Shown here piece after piece: positions 45,195 through 55,324 of a DNA stretch of 64,000 nucleotides. Origin of the DNA: Cordilura impudica (Eukaryota; Arthropoda; Insecta; Diptera; Scathophagidae); the NCBI GenBank assembly GCA_963682025.1, contig OY821517.1, forward strand, positions 340,428,196 through 340,492,195, given 5' to 3'. Positions within the stretch are counted from its first letter, which is position 1. Each line of letters opens with the position of its first letter. The translations under genes were made by a program, and so were the position numbers. A model generated the notes under the pieces. That model made no database searches and had not been told where the DNA came from. It worked only from the letters and a program-made list of their open reading frames with translations.

Positions 45195-45271
45195 CTGAAG
45201 GAATTTCCTGCGTTAAACAAATATTTTATATTTTCTTGAGTCACAGAGTCGAAGTGCTTAGATCCACCCAT
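45195..45271 (-). pseudogene. Tc1-like transposase, possible N-terminal remnant
   Basis: MGGSKHFDSVTQENIKYLFN, then AGNSFRNW. The pattern resembles Tc1 N-termini (MG....L....R..I..L..AG.S.R.I). About 150 residues between this and the central remnant are missing, so it is part of an old deletion derivative or a chance resemblance. Confidence 0.45.
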
Positions 45272-45305
45272 ATTTGGCTAGTTGATGAAAAAAGATATAC
45301 ATATT

Positions 45306-46391
45306 GGCCCGTAATCATAGTCAAAAATAAAATACACTTTAGCGTTTAGAAAGTATACTTTTATATGCTTTTTGTATACTTTTAGCATGCTTTAGGTCTG
45401 CTATAGACAACTTAAAAATACTTTAAACGTTAAAGTATGTTTTAACTTTAAAACCAGCTAAACCTGTTGTTAACCAATTTAGCAACACTTAAATCAGCTG
45501 TGTATATACATAAATCTAATTTCTTAAAAAAATCGGTTTCTGAGAATCAAAATATATATTTATTTATAATTTTAAGATATATATCCGTTTATATGTATGT
45601 ACACGGTTTTAACTTTGTAAGCAAATCATTTGATCTTGAGCCTGAAAAATTTCTAACTTAAATCATTTAATGATAAAGATCAAAAATCAGACTTTTTGTT
45701 TATATATTTTTAATTAAAATATGAGAGTTCAAAAAAAATTATTTATGGTCACGCCCGTAACAGCTTTTCTAGCACCCACTTTCATTCACACCCATTGTGA
45801 CTTCATCTTCCCAATTTCGCGATCGTAACCAGCTGAAACCATAGCAGCCCAAATCGCTTTCCAGTAGCTCTTTTTTTTTATCATGGAAACGTGGTTTCCT
45901 TTGTCCTCCACGATATTAATATGAAGGCTAATGCATTCCCTGAGGAATTCCTCCTCCGCTGTACCCCAGTTCGCCTTACTTTCCCTCGGCTTCTTTTGTT
46001 TCTGTAAAAATTTGCAATTAATTGCCAAAATAAAATTTGTATAATATTTACCTTTTCCAAATTTCACTATATGTATACAGATAATAATAATTAAATGCTG
46101 TGTTAAATAACGTTTTTTTGTATTTTTTTATTTGTAAATTTTCTGATATGTGTTTGTATATTTTTGTATTTTTTTTTTCTAAATGAAAAAGAATCAGCTG
46201 ATCAAGGTAGCCACTTGCTGCGATTTTGCTGCAGATTGCATGCACATTTGAGGTATCACCCATTTAAAGCTGGTTGAACTAAAAACCGACTTTATTTTTG
46301 ACTATAATAGCAAAATAGATAATAATAGGTTTTTAATTTAAAGTCGATTTTAAAAAGAACCGACTTGAGTTTGCGACTATGATTATGGGCC
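45306..46391 (-). mobile_element. PIF/Harbinger-like element carrying a Myb/SANT-like ORF
   Basis: Inverted ends GGCCCGTAATCATAGTC and GGCCCATAATCATAGTC with ATT on both outer sides (45303-45305, 46392-46394). 1086 bp. It carries a small split gene on the minus strand (see 45786-46263) but no transposase, as in elements that keep only the DNA-binding partner ORF. ATAGTCAAAAATAAA motifs recur inside the right end (46297-46311). Confidence 0.7.
45786..46263 (-). CDS. Myb/SANT-like (trihelix/zeste-type) DNA-binding protein, small split gene
   Basis: After a 50-nt GT..AG intron (46051-46002; donor AAAAG|GTAAAT, acceptor TTTTTACAG), the minus strand encodes KQKKPRESKANWGTAEEEF, LRECISLHINIVEDKGN and KKKSYWKAIWAAMVSAGYD, ending KMKSQW and a stop region. 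The spaced Trp residues, the acidic TAEEEFLREC helix and the YWKAIW helix are the pattern of Myb/SANT-like DNA-binding domains found in zeste-type proteins and as ORF1 of PIF/Harbinger elements. An ATG at 46263 opens a short upstream frame (MGDTSNVHAICSKIAASGY) that may be an earlier exon. No transposase ORF is present. Function is inferred from domain type and position within the element. Confidence 0.5.
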
Positions 46392-46535
46392 ATTTAATTT
46401 AAATTTCTACTACTAGCACTTATTATCTTTTACCTTTTCACATAAAATCTATGATTTTCTTTTTTTTTATGGAAATCACACGTTGTCCCTATTAGTTCGC
46501 ACAGCCGAAAACTAGTGATTTTAGAAGAATACTGA

Positions 46536-46755
46536 GGCCAAAACACTGCAATCGATATCGAGTAAAATCAATCGAAATTCCATATTTTGCTTTATTATTT
46601 GAAGAAGACGGACAAACGCTCGACCACGATTCGCTTTTCTTCTTTACCATAATTCTTCAACTGTGACAAAGAAAAATTATTCTTAGCATTTTATTTTGGG
46701 AAATAAAAAATGATTTCGATCGAAAAATTTCGATAACGAATGCGGTGATTTGGCC
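46536..46755. mobile_element. MITE family M, copy 3, with ACTGA duplication
   Basis: 220 bp. Inverted ends GGCCAAAACACTGCAATCG and GGCCAAATCACCGCATTCG, with ACTGA directly repeated on both sides (46531-46535, 46756-46760). It is the best preserved copy and defines the family termini. Confidence 0.88.
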
Positions 46756-46760
46756 ACTGA

Positions 46761-48577
46761 TTTCTTGGGAAATATGTTCAATTATATGGTAATATTATTA
46801 TGGAACTTGTTTTTGTCATCTAGATTAAGAAATGAATTCCAGTACTTAACGCCAATTATCTTATTTTATTTATTTCCTGTCCTTATTATTTTTCACACAA
46901 CTGTATACATTTTTTGTAATTATTCTCAATGAGTTGGCAACTCCTTAAATTTTGCCGTTATTTTAACACAATAAGGAGAAAAAAAAATTTTATTGTATTA
47001 AAAAATTCATCATAAAATAAACAATTATTATGCAAATTTAAGAAAAATAAAATAATAATACAAACAAAATGCCATACCAAAATTCCTTTTGGAGTTCCAA
47101 GGTAGTCGTAGCAACGTCAGATTAACAGCTACTTTTGTTTGTAATGAATAATCGTCCAGGGTTGAATAACTTTTATATCATATGGATTTCTTATATGGAT
47201 TTCTGTTTATTTTTTTTTTCAATGGTGACCAAAATTAACTGTTTGGTTTGTTTAGTTTTAAAATTTCATATTGAATTTCCGTTGTTTTTACATTTGCAGT
47301 CCATATGTTGGCTATTTTCCGTTTGGTCGCGTGCTCTTTTGTAATAGTTTGATTTGTATACTCGTATGTGTACACTACTTAATTTGTATTGCAAATATAA
47401 AAATGATTGACAATTTTTTTTCATTACAAAGTAAAATTAGTCTTATTTCGAATCAAAACAAGTTTGTAGCTATTAATAATAATAATAAAAACAAGTCTCT
47501 TAAACAATTTATAATAAATTGTAAAAAAATATTGTAAATGTGACAATTAAAGAAATATTACAAATTAATTATTAATACCATAATAAAAATAAACATTCCG
47601 ATTATATATATTTCTCTTAAATCTCTTAATATGGCAAAATTAGAACAATATTTATGGAAAAATCAAGATTTGCTTGTCTTTACAAAAAAGAAAACACGTA
47701 GAAGTAATAAAAATTAAGAATAAACGTGATCGATCAGTGGTGATCACTCTTTAAATGACGGAAATTGGATTGAGATTATGTATGTGATTCTCTTTCTGTC
47801 AATTATACCATATTGTAGATCAATCAAAATATTTTGGTCTTATAAAAAAAGAGGTTAAAAGAAATACACAACAATCAAGATGACATCGTTCGTCATGTCA
47901 AAACAAACGTTAATGAAATATTAATTAATTGAGTAATTGTTTGAATAAATGAATGTATTCAAACATACAATTTCTACTGTTACTACACATACACATACAC
48001 ATACCATAACTCCATCCAAAATATGCATATTGTATGTACATATAAAGAAATGGGTTAGTATGCCATAATTTTTGTTTTTATTATTAAATCTGGGAAGGCC
48101 ATTCATAACTTTAATAAACACTAAATCATATTTGTTATTTTGAACTAACTAAATTCCGTTAAAACACACAATTTTGTAATTTACACGCAATTTCATGGCA
48201 TAAATTACTGTAAACTTTATCAGCTTGTAAGTTGTTATATGTACGAGTATTTTATATTTTCATATTCAAGTTCCTAAACCATAAGATCTTTACTGCTGAC
48301 CTGACCCTTGCCTGTTTGTAGGGTTTTAACCTTAGTTATAAAATCGTTACTCGAAAACATTAAACCTTCATTTACCATATTCGGATAAGAGTAGTGTAAT
48401 GTTTATTTTTATTTTTTGTTTTCTTTTTGTTATTGTAATGAAATGCTAAATATGTGGTTTTACCTAAAATGCATCTTAATTAATTGAAATTTATATTGTT
48501 AGGGTGACCAATTGTATGTGAAATTTCTGAAGTTAAATTAAAAAGTTCATATATATAAAACGTTAGAATCTATATTA
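46761..48577. other. No recognised feature
   Basis: About 1.8 kb of AT-rich DNA. Short open frames (for example 47135-47537) are hydrophobic low-complexity readings without family resemblance. A small CACACATACACATACACATAC tract lies near 47985. Confidence 0.4.
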
Positions 48578-48940
48578 TTATACCACTGTGCGGAGGTAAT
48601 ATTTAAATTTGTCATTTCATTTGAAACGCATCGAAAAATAAATTTGCGACCCTATAAAGTAAATATATTCTTGATCATTATAACACTTGTCCGTCTGTCT
48701 GTCTGTTAAAATCACGCTCATTCAAAAAATAAACCATTTACCTGGTTAAACGTAGGACAATATGGTTGGCTATTATTTCCAGCAGGTTGTTATTTAAAAA
48801 GGGGTTAATCGGGCATCATTGTGCCAAGATATTACCTATCAACTTATCAACTTATTTACTTTTTCAAATATTTTACAAATAGACCAGATATTAATGTTAC
48901 CGTAAAACCCAATTCTTGTATGCCGAATCTTTGATACTTG
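48578..48940 (+). mobile_element. HINE family B copy
   Basis: Starts TATACCACTGTGCGGAGG and has GTCCGTCTGTCTGTC (48690-48705) and AAAATCACGCTCATTC. It ends TGCCGAATCTTTGATACTTGT, in which the hairpin and its inverted partner have collapsed. Confidence 0.65.
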
Positions 48941-49080
48941 TTTTTAAAACAAAATCAGAGACAGTGTTATCTGTCCGTCCGTCTCTATAAGCTTAAAACT
49001 TCTTTTTGGGAAAGTTTTGTAAATTAAAAAATATAAACCCAAAGGTAGAATGTTAATGCATTTAACAAATATAAATCAGA

Positions 49081-49635
49081 AACAAGTAAAAAAATTTTAG
49101 TCTGTCTAGACCGACCATGCGATACCCTATACCAAGTATTTACAGAATTGGTCTTAGGTCCAACTAATTGGGTATAGAAAATTACCATAAACCAAAGCTG
49201 AGTGAAATTTGTACTAATTTTTCTGCCTGTAGATTTGAAATAGTCCATATCGCATGTTACATTTATATGGGGACCAGTTCGAAAAATGGACCGATCCTGA
49301 CCATATTTGACAAAGTCACTCATATATTACAAAAACTTATACAAACCAAATTTGAGAAAAATTTGTGCAACATATTTGTTTTTTGATAGGTTTTAGCTTT
49401 ATATGGGGGCCATGATTAAGAATTGTCATATGGTATTTGACTCTTGACTACACGAACCCAATTTGACTGAGATCCATATGATAATTTGGATATTATGGCA
49501 ATTTAAGTCGATCTCATAGGAGTCATTTGTATGGCGATTAGGTCTGAAAATGCACCGATTTTCACCAATTTCACCAACAGCTATCGTCCTACGGCTGATA
49601 GAAGCTCATCTATATGTTAATACGTGACCAGTTTG
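49081..49635 (-). mobile_element. HINE family A, hairpin side preserved
   Basis: AACAAGTAAAAAAATTTTAG, then TCTGTCTAGACCGA, GATACCCTATACC, and collinear sequence to GCTGATAGAAGCTCATC. The 5'-terminal part with the GTCY tract is absent. Confidence 0.75.
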
Positions 49636-49698
49636 TAAGCAAAATACGCGCAAAAGGAGTGGGTAATTTGGCATAGTTATAGTTCATATAGTTAATAT

Positions 49699-49915
49699 TT
49701 CATTAAATAAAATAAATTAAAATAAAATAAAATAAAATAAAATAAAACAAAATAAAATAAAATACAATAAAATAAAATAAAATAAAATAAAATAAAATAA
49801 AATAAAATAAAATAAAATAAAATAAAATAAAATAAAATAAAATAAAATAAAATAAAATAAAATAAAATAAAATAAAATAAAATAAAATAAAATAAAATAA
49901 AATAAAATAAAATAT
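49699..49915. repeat. AAAAT/ATTTT pentanucleotide microsatellite, about 43 units
   Basis: An almost pure TAAAA array of some 215 bp with only a few substitutions (AAAAC, AATAC). The long repetitive frame it creates on the minus strand (FILFY..) is an artefact. Confidence 0.95.
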
Positions 49916-49931
49916 TTATAATAAAGAGTTT

Positions 49932-50064
49932 TATAAGAGCCTAAAGGTATGCCAATCAATTTTAGACAATTCACAATTCATCGCCTGTGCATTTATTATT
50001 GATGGTTTCGAAAAGAGAATTGTGAATTGCATAAAATAGATTAATATGCATTTAGGCTCTTATA
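49932..50064. mobile_element. Short palindromic MITE related to Helitron family D interior
   Basis: Arms of about 47 bp: TATAAGAGCCTAAAGGTATG .. CAATTCACAATTC and the inverse of TATAAGAGCCTAAATGCAT .. CAATTCACAATTC, with a 35-bp loop. The arm sequence GGTATGCCAATCAATTTTAG also occurs inside family D copies. Confidence 0.65.
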
Positions 50065-50187
50065 AATTATTTATTAACAATCCCATATATATTTATAATG
50101 AAATTTAATGAATTTTATTTAAATTATTTAAGTATTAAATAATTTTATATATATATATTTATACTGAAAAATAATTGAAAGAAAATC

Positions 50188-50853
50188 AAGGTTCAGAAAA
50201 TACACACATGAAACACACAATGTTCTGTTCAAAAGTAGCCAACACATATCTTTATTTTCATATCAATTATGTGCGTTTCTAAATTTTCTACGGTGCCCAA
50301 CACAACCATGGCTGTGTTCGTTTTAATATTTCGTTATTTACACGAACATTTTTGTATCACGTACTTTTTGTTTCAATCACACATAAAGCACACATTTTTG
50401 AGTGTTGCTTTATTTGAAGTTCATGTTCTGGTACGTGTACTGAAAAAAAAGACAGAACATGTACAATAAACAGGTTCGAGTTCAGTTATATTTTAAGTCG
50501 TGTTGTGGCTCGTGTAGTAAGAAAAAACAGAACATGTACAATAAACAGGTTCGAGTTTAGTTATATTTTAAGTCGTGTTTAAAGTCGTGTTTTAAGTCGT
50601 GTTTAAAATATAACTGAACTCGAACCTGTTTATTGTACATGTTCTGTTTTTTCTTACTATACGAGCCACAACACGACTTAAAATATAACTGAACTCGAAC
50701 CTGTTTATTGTACATTTTCTGTGTTTTTTTTCAGTACACGTACCAGAACATGAACTTCAAATAAAGCAACACTCAGAAATGTGTGCTTTATGTGCACCGT
50801 AGAAAATTTAGAAACGCACATAATTGATATGAAAATAAAGATATGTGTGTGTT
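50188..50853. mobile_element. Large fold-back element
   Basis: Long, nearly perfect inverted repeat. The outer arms contain CACATATCTTTATTTTCATA and TTATGTGCGTTTCTAAATTT, which return inverted at 50795-50853. The inner arms contain GAACATGTACAATAAACAGG and TTCGAGTTCAGTTATATTTT in two tandem copies on each side. The turn is near 50580 at repeated TTTAAGTCGTGT units. The left arm has about 90 bp (around 50297-50385) missing from the right. It shares its start AAGGTTCAGAAAATACACAC with the copy at 63830-64000. Confidence 0.88.
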
Positions 50854-50944
50854 GGTCTAAGTTATGTTTGTTTACATATATGTACGAGTTTTTTATTCAG
50901 TGTGTGTTTTTTTCTGAACTCTGAAGAAAATAATTGAGTGAAAA

Positions 50945-51068
50945 AATAAAATTTCCTAGAATTTGCACTCGAGTGCTGGGCTGTGCTAGTATATCAAATT
51001 TCAACTTGATTAAAAGCTTGACATGAACACACAGATGGACGGACGGACAAACATCAGCACAAACTTAT
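50945..51068. mobile_element. Fragments of Helitron D 3' end and of HINE family A
   Basis: 50945-50988 ends TTGCACTCGAGTGCTGGGC .. GTGCTAG (family D terminus, hairpin shortened). 51000-51068 holds AAGCTTGACATGAACACACAG, GGACGGACGGAC and CATCAGCACAAAC from a HINE. Confidence 0.55.
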
Positions 51069-51827
51069 TATAAAAATTTTTTAAAATATTCTTTTATGGG
51101 ATTTCACAATAATCTCAACATATAATGATCAGATCATATAAAAATTGAATAAATAATTTGTTGTTATCATTTTTACGTGAATGCTGAAAGTTTCAGTGCT
51201 CTAACTAGTCGGGAAGTTGGGCGAATATCCAATTAGAAAAACCACCTCAAACAGACTAAGAGAGTTAATTAAAATCAGATAAAAATGTATCAAAATAATA
51301 GTCAGTCATACCCTATACCAATGGTATATACCAATGCTGATAAAAAGTCAACTCAAACTACAACAATAATAGAGTTGCTTACAGACTGCTGTCACATTTA
51401 TTGCACAGGGCGCAACAAACTAAAAACTTTGGCCCTTTAGGCCCCTGGTAAAAAAAGCCCCTTTCTGCGTATGGTTTTGTTTTCCAAAATTACAAAAAAC
51501 GCGAATTCCTCGAAAACCATTAAGAATTGGTAAATAGTTTGTTCTACAATCTTAAAGCCTACAAAATTCTATATTAGAAATTATGGAGAAGTCACTTAAA
51601 ACGTAATTAAAAATCAGATAAAGTTTAATGTAAACTTTTTTTTTTAATTTCTATGTAAATTCCCATACAAAATAATCGAAAAAGTGAAAATTTTGCGCGA
51701 CCTTCAAACTTTATTCGATTTCTCTGAAATTTGGAACATACGTTCGTGTGGTTCGTATACAACGATCCAGACGTGAGCCTCACAAATCGGACCACGTCTA
51801 GTTTCTCCATACGATTTTGAAGCACCC
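51069..51827. other. Mixed repeat debris, no gene
   Basis: Only a short TACCCTATACC HINE motif near 51309 is recognised. The GC-richer stretch 51640-51830 has no recognised homologue and no ORF I would defend. Confidence 0.35.
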
Positions 51828-52675
51828 TACTATACCATGCGTTTCAAGAAAGTGTCTTGGATCCAACTTTGCTGAGGCAATAACTGGCTTTAGAAAATAA
51901 GCATAAACAAAGTTTAGGTATTTATAATATAAATAGCTAAGGCGATTTCTTGTGACCGACGATTTGTTAAACAGTTTTCTCCCGATTTTGACCAAAAGTA
52001 TCTTATTTGAAAGGTATTTCTTTTTAGCTGTCCACCAGATTCACAGGTTTTGAAATTTTTAAATTTTTTTTTGGAGTAAAATGCATTTAAAGTTGCTACT
52101 AACACATAAATAAGATTATACAATGATATGTTTGTGTTTATTAAATTTGTTAATGTTTTTGCAAAAAAATGAGTTTGTTTTCTTCATTCACAATAATAAT
52201 TTTGTTGAATTGAAAGATAATATTGGAAATAAAACATTCACAATAATAATTGTGTTGAGTTGAAAAATAATTTTGGAATTGTGAATTGTCTTATAAAATA
52301 ATTTATTAAATGAAAAAATAAAATTTCCTAGAATTTGCACTCGAAATTCGAGAGCTGAAATCTGCTAGTTGTTATTAACTTGTGGTATGCAGATATGAAA
52401 AACTTCAGATTTGATGTTATTTTTATATGGGGACTAAGTCAAAAAATGGACCCATCATGACCATATTTAGCAAAGTCACTAACTTTTCTCAAACTCAGAT
52501 ATGAGAAACTTTATATCTGATGTCATTTTTATATGGGGACTAAGACCAAAAATGGACCGATCATGACCATATTTAGTAAAGTCACTAACTTTTCTCAAAT
52601 ACATATATAAATCAAATTTGAAAATTTTGTGTTTAATATTTAATATATATATTTTTTGATATCCTAAAACTCATT
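51828..52675 (-). mobile_element. HINE family A, interrupted by a Helitron and internally duplicated
   Basis: Left piece CTATACCATGCGTTTC .. AGAAAATAAGCATAAAC (51830-51909). After the Helitron it resumes with GCAGATATGAAAAACTTC. The segment ATATGAGAAACTTTATATC to GTCACTAACTTTTCTCAAA is present twice in tandem (about 52393-52497 and 52498-52598). Confidence 0.7.
51921..52368 (+). mobile_element. Non-autonomous Helitron (family D), copy 4
   Basis: 5' TTTATAATATAAATAGC (TC changed to TT), preceded by A. 3' hairpin CTCGAAATTCGAG, then AGCTGAAATCTGCTAG|T. About 70 bp longer than copy 3 because of a duplicated TTCACAATAATAATT segment (52189-52262). Confidence 0.8.
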
Positions 52676-52676
52676 C

Positions 52677-53060
52677 TTAAATAGCTCCCCATATATAATG
52701 GTCAAACGGGGTAAAATCGCAGCTGCGCGGTGGCCAATTCACATCGCCAACACGGCTAATAACGCGATTTTCAGACTTGCCATGCAAAAGATCGATTGAT
52801 TCACGGCTTGTGTGGCATGGCGCGACATCCAGTTGAAACAAAATGTTGTACGAATCCATATCTTCGAAAATAATCAGTTAGAATTGCATGGTAATGCTCA
52901 CCGTTCACTAAACTAATTTTCCTTCCCAATCTTCGAAGAAAAATAGCCCCATTATACCGTCGTCCCAAAAACTACACCAAATAGTGGATCGCTTGGGGTT
53001 CATTAACTTTTCAGCAGTCATGTGTGGATTTTTTGTGCCCCAAAAAAGTCAGAATTTCGA
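52677..53060 (-). pseudogene. mariner-like transposase, catalytic-region fragment
   Basis: Minus-strand frames give KLMNPKRSTIWCSFWDDG, GKLVSVNGEHYHAILTDYF, LDVAPCHTSRESIDLLHGK and DVNWPPRSCDFTPFDHYIW. The Q(L)D.A.CH motif around the second catalytic Asp and the NWPPRSCD.TP.D motif around the third are clear. The two halves are in different frames and both ends are missing. Its sequence differs from the mariner relic at 25137-25748, so it is a separate element. Confidence 0.82.
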
Positions 53061-53230
53061 ACGTAATTTTCTTGCACTTTCGGTAGAAGATTCACTACTT
53101 TGGAAATAATTTTTAATATTTCGTCTCATTTCGTAAACCCCATATATTAACTAACTTCTTCTCATAATACATATATGTTTTAGTTGTTGGCAAAAAATAC
53201 AAATTAAATATAGCAAGTAAAATAATAAAT

Positions 53231-53365
53231 ATTTGCAGATCCCAGTCCTCGAAATACGAGTGCAAACTCTAGGAAATTTTGTTTTTTCATTTAATAAATT
53301 ATTTTGTATGACCCTAAAGGTATGCTAATCAATTTTAGCCAACTCACAATTCAACACTTATAGAG
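53231..53365 (-). mobile_element. Helitron family D, copy 5, 3' part (split by a LINE)
   Basis: GCAGATCCCAGTCCTCGAAA, TACGAGTGCAAACTCTAGG and GGTATGCTAATCAATTTTAG match family D. The rest of the copy lies at about 55025-55195 (ATTTAATAAACACACACAC, GTGCTAGTAGCAATTTTAAA). The terminal CTAG is mutated. Confidence 0.7.
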
Positions 53366-53389
53366 TTTATTTATTTATTTATTTGTTAG

Positions 53390-53426
53390 CCTGTGTAACA
53401 AGACTGAAGTCTTAAAACAACACAGG
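53390..53426 (-). other. 3'-UTR hairpin of the LINE
   Basis: CCTGTGT .. ACACAGG encloses AAGACT TC AGTCTT, giving a 7-bp outer and a 6-bp inner stem next to the A-rich tail. Such 3' structures are known recognition sites for reverse transcriptases of several non-LTR families. Confidence 0.7.
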
Positions 53427-53524
53427 GGTACATTAAGGACAAATGTGATAATTTGACATTGCTTTTGATAAAAATAATAACAAAACTGGTAATAAAAGTC
53501 TCAGAAGAAATTAATACATTAAAA

Positions 53525-53785
53525 TAATAAAAATTAAAAAATAAAAAATAAAAAAATAAAAAATAACAATTAAAAATTTAAAAATTAAGAAATAAAAACT
53601 AAAAATTAAAAATCAAAAATTAAACAATTAAAAATCAAAAATTAAAAAGCAAAAGTTAAAGATTAAAAATTAAAAATAAAAATAAAAATAAAAATAAAAA
53701 TAAAAATAAAAATAAAAATAAAAATAAAAATTAAAAATCAAAAATTAAAAATTAATAATTAAGAATTAAAAATAAAAAATATAAT
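53525..53785. repeat. AAAAATTA/AAAATAA simple-sequence tract
   Basis: Units such as AAAAATTAAAAATC and AAAATAAAAATAAAAAT lie in the LINE 3' untranslated part. The TTTTTAATTTTTGATT flavour is like the array at 1720-2640, read on the other strand. Confidence 0.75.
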
Positions 53786-53932
53786 ATAAAATGCATTCAT
53801 TAAAATTTATATCAATAAGTTTAGTTAAATAAACAAAAACAGTATTGAAATTTTAAATAATAATAATAAATATTTTAATAATACAAAAAATAGAAAAAAA
53901 TAAAAAAAAGATAAACAATACATATATTACTT

Positions 53933-54985
53933 TTACGAGTATAGCTCAAATAATTTTTTCTTCTTCTTTACTGGTAGCATGTTCCAAAGACGAATAGCAT
54001 TAATATAAAATTGCCATTCTGATATTAATCTATGATGCCTGATTTGAATTATATTTTTGGTTCTATTAAATCTACTGAATTTTAATCTATTAAATAGATA
54101 GTCAGGCTCTCGAGCGATAATAATTTTATGCAAAAAGATTAAAATACGTATTTTCAATAGGTCCTCAAATTGTACACCATATAGTTTCTTCGAATACGAT
54201 GAAATGCTGTCAAATCTCCGCAGTCCAAATACATATCTAGTAATGTTACTGTAAACAACGTTTAATCTTCGTTTACTTTCTGAGTCGCAACAGGAGAAAA
54301 CCTCACATCCATACATCAGAATCGGTAACAAATATGTTTTCGCGAGTAAAATTTTTATAGGTGTAAATCGTTGTGTGGGCCAGAGTGTTCTAAGCATAGA
54401 ATAAGTTCTGCCACATGCTGCATTTACATGATCAGACCAAGTAAGCGTATTATTGAAGATAACTCCTAAATTCTTTGCGCTTTCAACAATTTCAATCGGC
54501 TGATTATTTATAAGTATGTTTGGCCTAATTATAATTTTGCTAGTACTTTTGTGTATAACAATACATTTAGATTTTCGTGGATTTAAACTTAATCCATTTG
54601 CTGAGGCCCAAAGAAAAACTCTGTTAAGATCCTCATTCAATTTTCTGATACAGTCCTCAACACCTTCATTTCTGTTGCATATATATAATTGTGCATCGTC
54701 AGCATACAAGCGAATCTTACTATGCAACAACTGGTTGGGAAGATCATTAGAGTAAATCGAAAAAAGAAGAGGTCCAAGAATTGACCCTTGCGGAACTCCT
54801 CGTTTTACATAAAGTAAATTTGACATTCCAGACTAGGTTTCCACACGCTGCATTCTGTTTTTAAGATAAGATGACATTAAGCTGACCGATGTTGAAGAAA
54901 AATTCATAATTTTCTGTAATTTCTGAATTAATATGTTGTGGTCTACAGTGTCAAATGCTTTGGAATGGTACAACAATACCAACAT
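53933..54985 (-). pseudogene. LINE reverse transcriptase, C-terminal half, one in-frame stop
   Basis: Reading from upstream: LYHSKAFDTVDHNILIQKL, a TAG at 54833-54835, then VKRGVPQGSILGPLLFSIY, RLYADDAQLYICNR (YADD active site), WASANGLSLNPRKSKCIV, AKNLGVIFNNTLTWSDHV, and a tail ending WQFYINAIRLWNMLPVKKKK. The region after the stop is open for 297 codons. The first catalytic Asp lies in the SKAFD segment before the stop. Apart from that stop and the 5' truncation the frame is well kept, so the insertion is fairly recent. Confidence 0.9.
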
Positions 54986-55024
54986 GGTAAAAAAACAATC
55001 ATCAACTTTTTCTTGTCGTTATTG

Positions 55025-55195
55025 GTGTATGTCCAAAATTATTTTCCAATTCAACACAGGGCTTTTTGTAAACTCATTAGCACATTTAATAAACACACAC
55101 ACCGCATTGTATAATTTTATGTATGTGCTAGTAGCAATTTTAAATGCATTTTACTCCAACAAAATGTAAAAATTTTAAAATCTGTAAATATAACG
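55025..55195 (-). mobile_element. Helitron family D, copy 5, internal part (right of the LINE)
   Basis: AAAATTATTTTCCAATTCAAC, ATTTAATAAACACACACAC and TTTTAAATGCATTTTACTCC are collinear with copies 2 and 4. The 5' TC end is not preserved. Confidence 0.65.
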
Positions 55196-55324
55196 AGATT
55201 TAAAATATGTTCCTACATCTGGAGCTAAACATACTACGATTATTGTTCGTATATATAAAATTGAACCACTTTTGATATGGTTTATTCAGAAATTACCATT
55301 TGTCGCATATAGATTTATTTCTTA

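Larger units (their letters stand above)
53366..55020 (-). mobile_element. 5'-truncated non-LTR retrotransposon (Jockey/CR1-like)
   Basis: Ends in an ATTTATTT-type tail (minus strand AAATAAATAAATAAATAA, 53367-53384) and has a 3' hairpin just before the tail. Upstream are an A-rich variable tract (53525-53785, minus-strand T-rich) and the C-terminal half of a reverse transcriptase. The 5' part (endonuclease, ORF1) is missing, as usual for incomplete reverse transcription. It interrupts a Helitron D copy. Confidence 0.85.

Noticed and set aside
49717..49974. 85-codon frame of repeating FYFIL.
   Set aside because: Translation of the AAAAT microsatellite.
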